In this document: positions 4,876 to 6,036 of the stretch, in pieces | Layout of the letters: each line of letters starts with the position of its first letter | How positions within the stretch are numbered: position 1 is the stretch's first letter | Assembly (NCBI GenBank): GCA_003663295.1 | Contig: QMZS01000057.1 | Location: forward strand, 1-6,036 | Length of the DNA: 6,036 nt | DNA from: Candidatus Aenigmatarchaeota archaeon | Lineage (GTDB): Archaea > Aenigmatarchaeota > Aenigmatarchaeia > QMZS01 | Direction of reading: 5' to 3' | Made by a program: the position numbers and the translations under genes | The notes under the pieces: model-generated | What the model was told of the DNA's origin: nothing | Database searches by the model: none | What the model saw: only the letters and a program-made list of their open reading frames with translations

Positions 4876-6036
4876 ATGAATCTAAAAGAATTGCAGGAAT
4901 TCCTCGGTTCTGGTAAAGATTTGGGTGAATTGCCGGATTATTTTTCAATTATTGTGGATGGGAAAAAATTTGAGTTTAAAAGAACACCAAAGAAGGCCCA
5001 AAAACTGTTAAAATACCCAAGAGACAAGTTAATGGAGGAGATAAAGTGGCCCCAGAATTCAGGGACTTATGATATTGGGGATGTTGCAAACCCCGTTATG
5101 TTAATCTGCCCATCCCAGGACCGGGAATTGCAGGAACATGCAATTTATGCGGGAGTGTGCGCAACAGGACCCTGTTTAACCCCAAGGGGAGTTGAGCTCC
5201 TGATAACAAACACAATCTCGAATCCAAACATAAGGTTTTTGATTCTTGCGGGAAGAGATTCCGGGCATTTAACAGGTGATTTAATTGAGAATTTAATATT
5301 GAATGGGGTTGATGAAAACAGAAAGGTAATAGGCACAAAATGCCCTTCATTCCCTTATCTCCCAAACCTTAGTCTGGAAGCAATAAATAGGTTCAGGGAG
5401 CAGTTAGAAGTTATAGATTTGATTGGTGTTTTTGATTCCACTCTGATAACTTTAATAATAAGACTTTGCCTTCAGGAACCGAGTAATGCTTATGAATTAA
5501 CCTATGAAGAAAAACCCTCACCTCTCTTTAAACAAATTGAAGACCCAAAGAAAATCATCCATACTTTGTTTGATAAAGGAACTGAAAACAAAGAACCTAT
5601 GGTATTGTCTTATTCTTTAGTGGATTTGCAGTCTCTTCCTTATGAAGCCTTTTCAACAACAGGAACCACGGTTTACGCTTCTACTGTTGAGGAAGCCCAC
5701 AGAATACTTGTTGACTTTTTAAAAAGAGCTGGAGTATGGGTAAAACAGGAAAGTAACAGGATGGGTTTGGATGTGATTGCAACAACAATTGTTGTGGAAA
5801 ATCTTGAGCAGGGTCTTTATCCAAAAAATTACAAACCCGTGGAATGGGTTAATTCTGATGAAAAGATGAAGCAGTATTTAGAAGCTTACGGTGTGTGGAA
5901 TTATTTAGTTCCCTGGAGCAATGTTGTGTTTGATGAAAGTCTTGGGAAAACCGTGCCTTCAATCCCGGACATGAAATATCTTTCTTATTCTTACGGAACT
6001 AGAATTACCGCAAAGGGGATGGATTCCTGCAAAAAA
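4876..6036 (+). CDS. Fusion: MtrA-like cobamide-binding domain plus thymidylate-synthase-like domain (3' end outside window)
   Basis: The frame is open from the ATG at 4876 to the right edge, with 387 residues and no stop. Residues 1-60 are a short unassigned N-terminal region. Residues about 62-200 resemble MtrA of tetrahydromethanopterin S-methyltransferase: GVCATGPCLTPRGVE (93-107), the stretch ISNPNIRFLILAGRDSGHLTG (114-134) with His131 aligned to the cobalt-ligand histidine of MtrA, NGVDENRKVIG (143-153), and FREQLEVIDLIGV (173-185). MtrA's C-terminal membrane helix is absent, so the protein should be soluble. Residues about 263-387 resemble the front of archaeal/methanogen-type thymidylate synthase: VYASTVEEAHRILVDFL (266-282), the tract from WVNSDEKMKQYLEAYG (324-339), and SYSYGTRI (370-377), matching the YTYGxRL strand. 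The catalytic Cys of a ThyA enzyme would lie beyond the edge. A role moving one-carbon units toward dTMP or a related pyrimidine is inference. The start is the only ATG after an upstream in-frame TAA at 4819. Confidence 0.8.
   Translation, partial: MNLKELQEFLGSGKDLGELPDYFSIIVDGKKFEFKRTPKKAQKLLKYPRDKLMEEIKWPQNSGTYDIGDVANPVMLICPSQDRELQEHAIYAGVCATGPCLTPRGVELLITNTISNPNIRFLILAGRDSGHLTGDLIENLILNGVDENRKVIGTKCPSFPYLPNLSLEAINRFREQLEVIDLIGVFDSTLITLIIRLCLQEPSNAYELTYEEKPSPLFKQIEDPKKIIHTLFDKGTENKEPMVLSYSLVDLQSLPYEAFSTTGTTVYASTVEEAHRILVDFLKRAGVWVKQESNRMGLDVIATTIVVENLEQGLYPKNYKPVEWVNSDEKMKQYLEAYGVWNYLVPWSNVVFDESLGKTVPSIPDMKYLSYSYGTRITAKGMDSCKK

Noticed and set aside
4733..4948. Minus-strand open frame across the divergent spacer
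   Set aside because: It overlaps the start of rps19 in another frame and the start of the MtrA/ThyA-like gene, both better supported; no family resemblance.
5096..5365. Minus-strand open frames inside the MtrA-like region
   Set aside because: Antisense to a clearly conserved coding region, with no domain and Cys/Leu/Pro-rich composition expected from a shadow.
4876..6036. Reading the MtrA-like domain as evidence that the organism is a methanogen
   Set aside because: The protein lacks the MtrA membrane anchor, no other mtr subunit is present, and it is joined to a ThyA-like domain; MtrA-like domains alone do not show methanogenesis.
1..6036. tRNA genes, CRISPR arrays, insertion sequences and toxin-antitoxin pairs
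   Set aside because: I looked in the non-coding stretches for cloverleaf-like sequence, regularly spaced repeats, transposase motifs and terminal repeats, and found none.

Overview
The window looks like a piece of an AT-rich archaeal chromosome. The two ribosomal proteins (uS19, uL22) are archaeal-type, there is a DUF1512-like membrane protein (a family I know only from archaea), and the starts mostly lack Shine-Dalgarno sites, as expected for leaderless archaeal transcripts. The short, lysine-rich, AT-rich genes and the broken-up ribosomal cluster suggest a DPANN-type lineage (Woesearchaeota/Pacearchaeota-like). That placement is inference; no marker here proves it.

Layout: the left edge holds the 3' part of a histidyl-tRNA synthetase gene on the + strand (to 791). 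About 530 bases follow without an intact recognisable gene; they contain what looks like a decayed or frameshifted small gene (817-1204). A complete trans-polyprenyl diphosphate synthase gene follows (1323-2417, +), with both Asp-rich motifs, which would supply the isoprenoid chains of archaeal lipids. It converges on a minus-strand block that reads, in transcription order, uS19 (4809-4423), uL22 with a long Lys/Glu tail (4420-3728) and the DUF1512-like membrane protein (3688-2507). From the 66-base spacer upstream of uS19, a + strand gene starts at 4876 and runs off the right edge with 387 codons visible. It joins an MtrA-like cobamide-binding domain to the beginning of a thymidylate-synthase-like domain.

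The genes mix housekeeping functions: translation (HisRS, uS19, uL22), membrane lipid precursors (prenyl synthase), an uncharacterised membrane protein, and probable one-carbon/nucleotide metabolism (the MtrA-ThyA-like fusion). The uS19-uL22 pair is an isolated remnant of the usual archaeal ribosomal cluster: uL2 is not upstream and uS3 is not downstream.

The most interesting item is the MtrA/ThyA-like fusion. It keeps the histidine that in methanogen MtrA is the lower cobalt ligand, yet nothing else in the window suggests methanogenesis. Second are the fragmented gene at 817-1204 and a HisRS whose motif 3 arginine position reads alanine.
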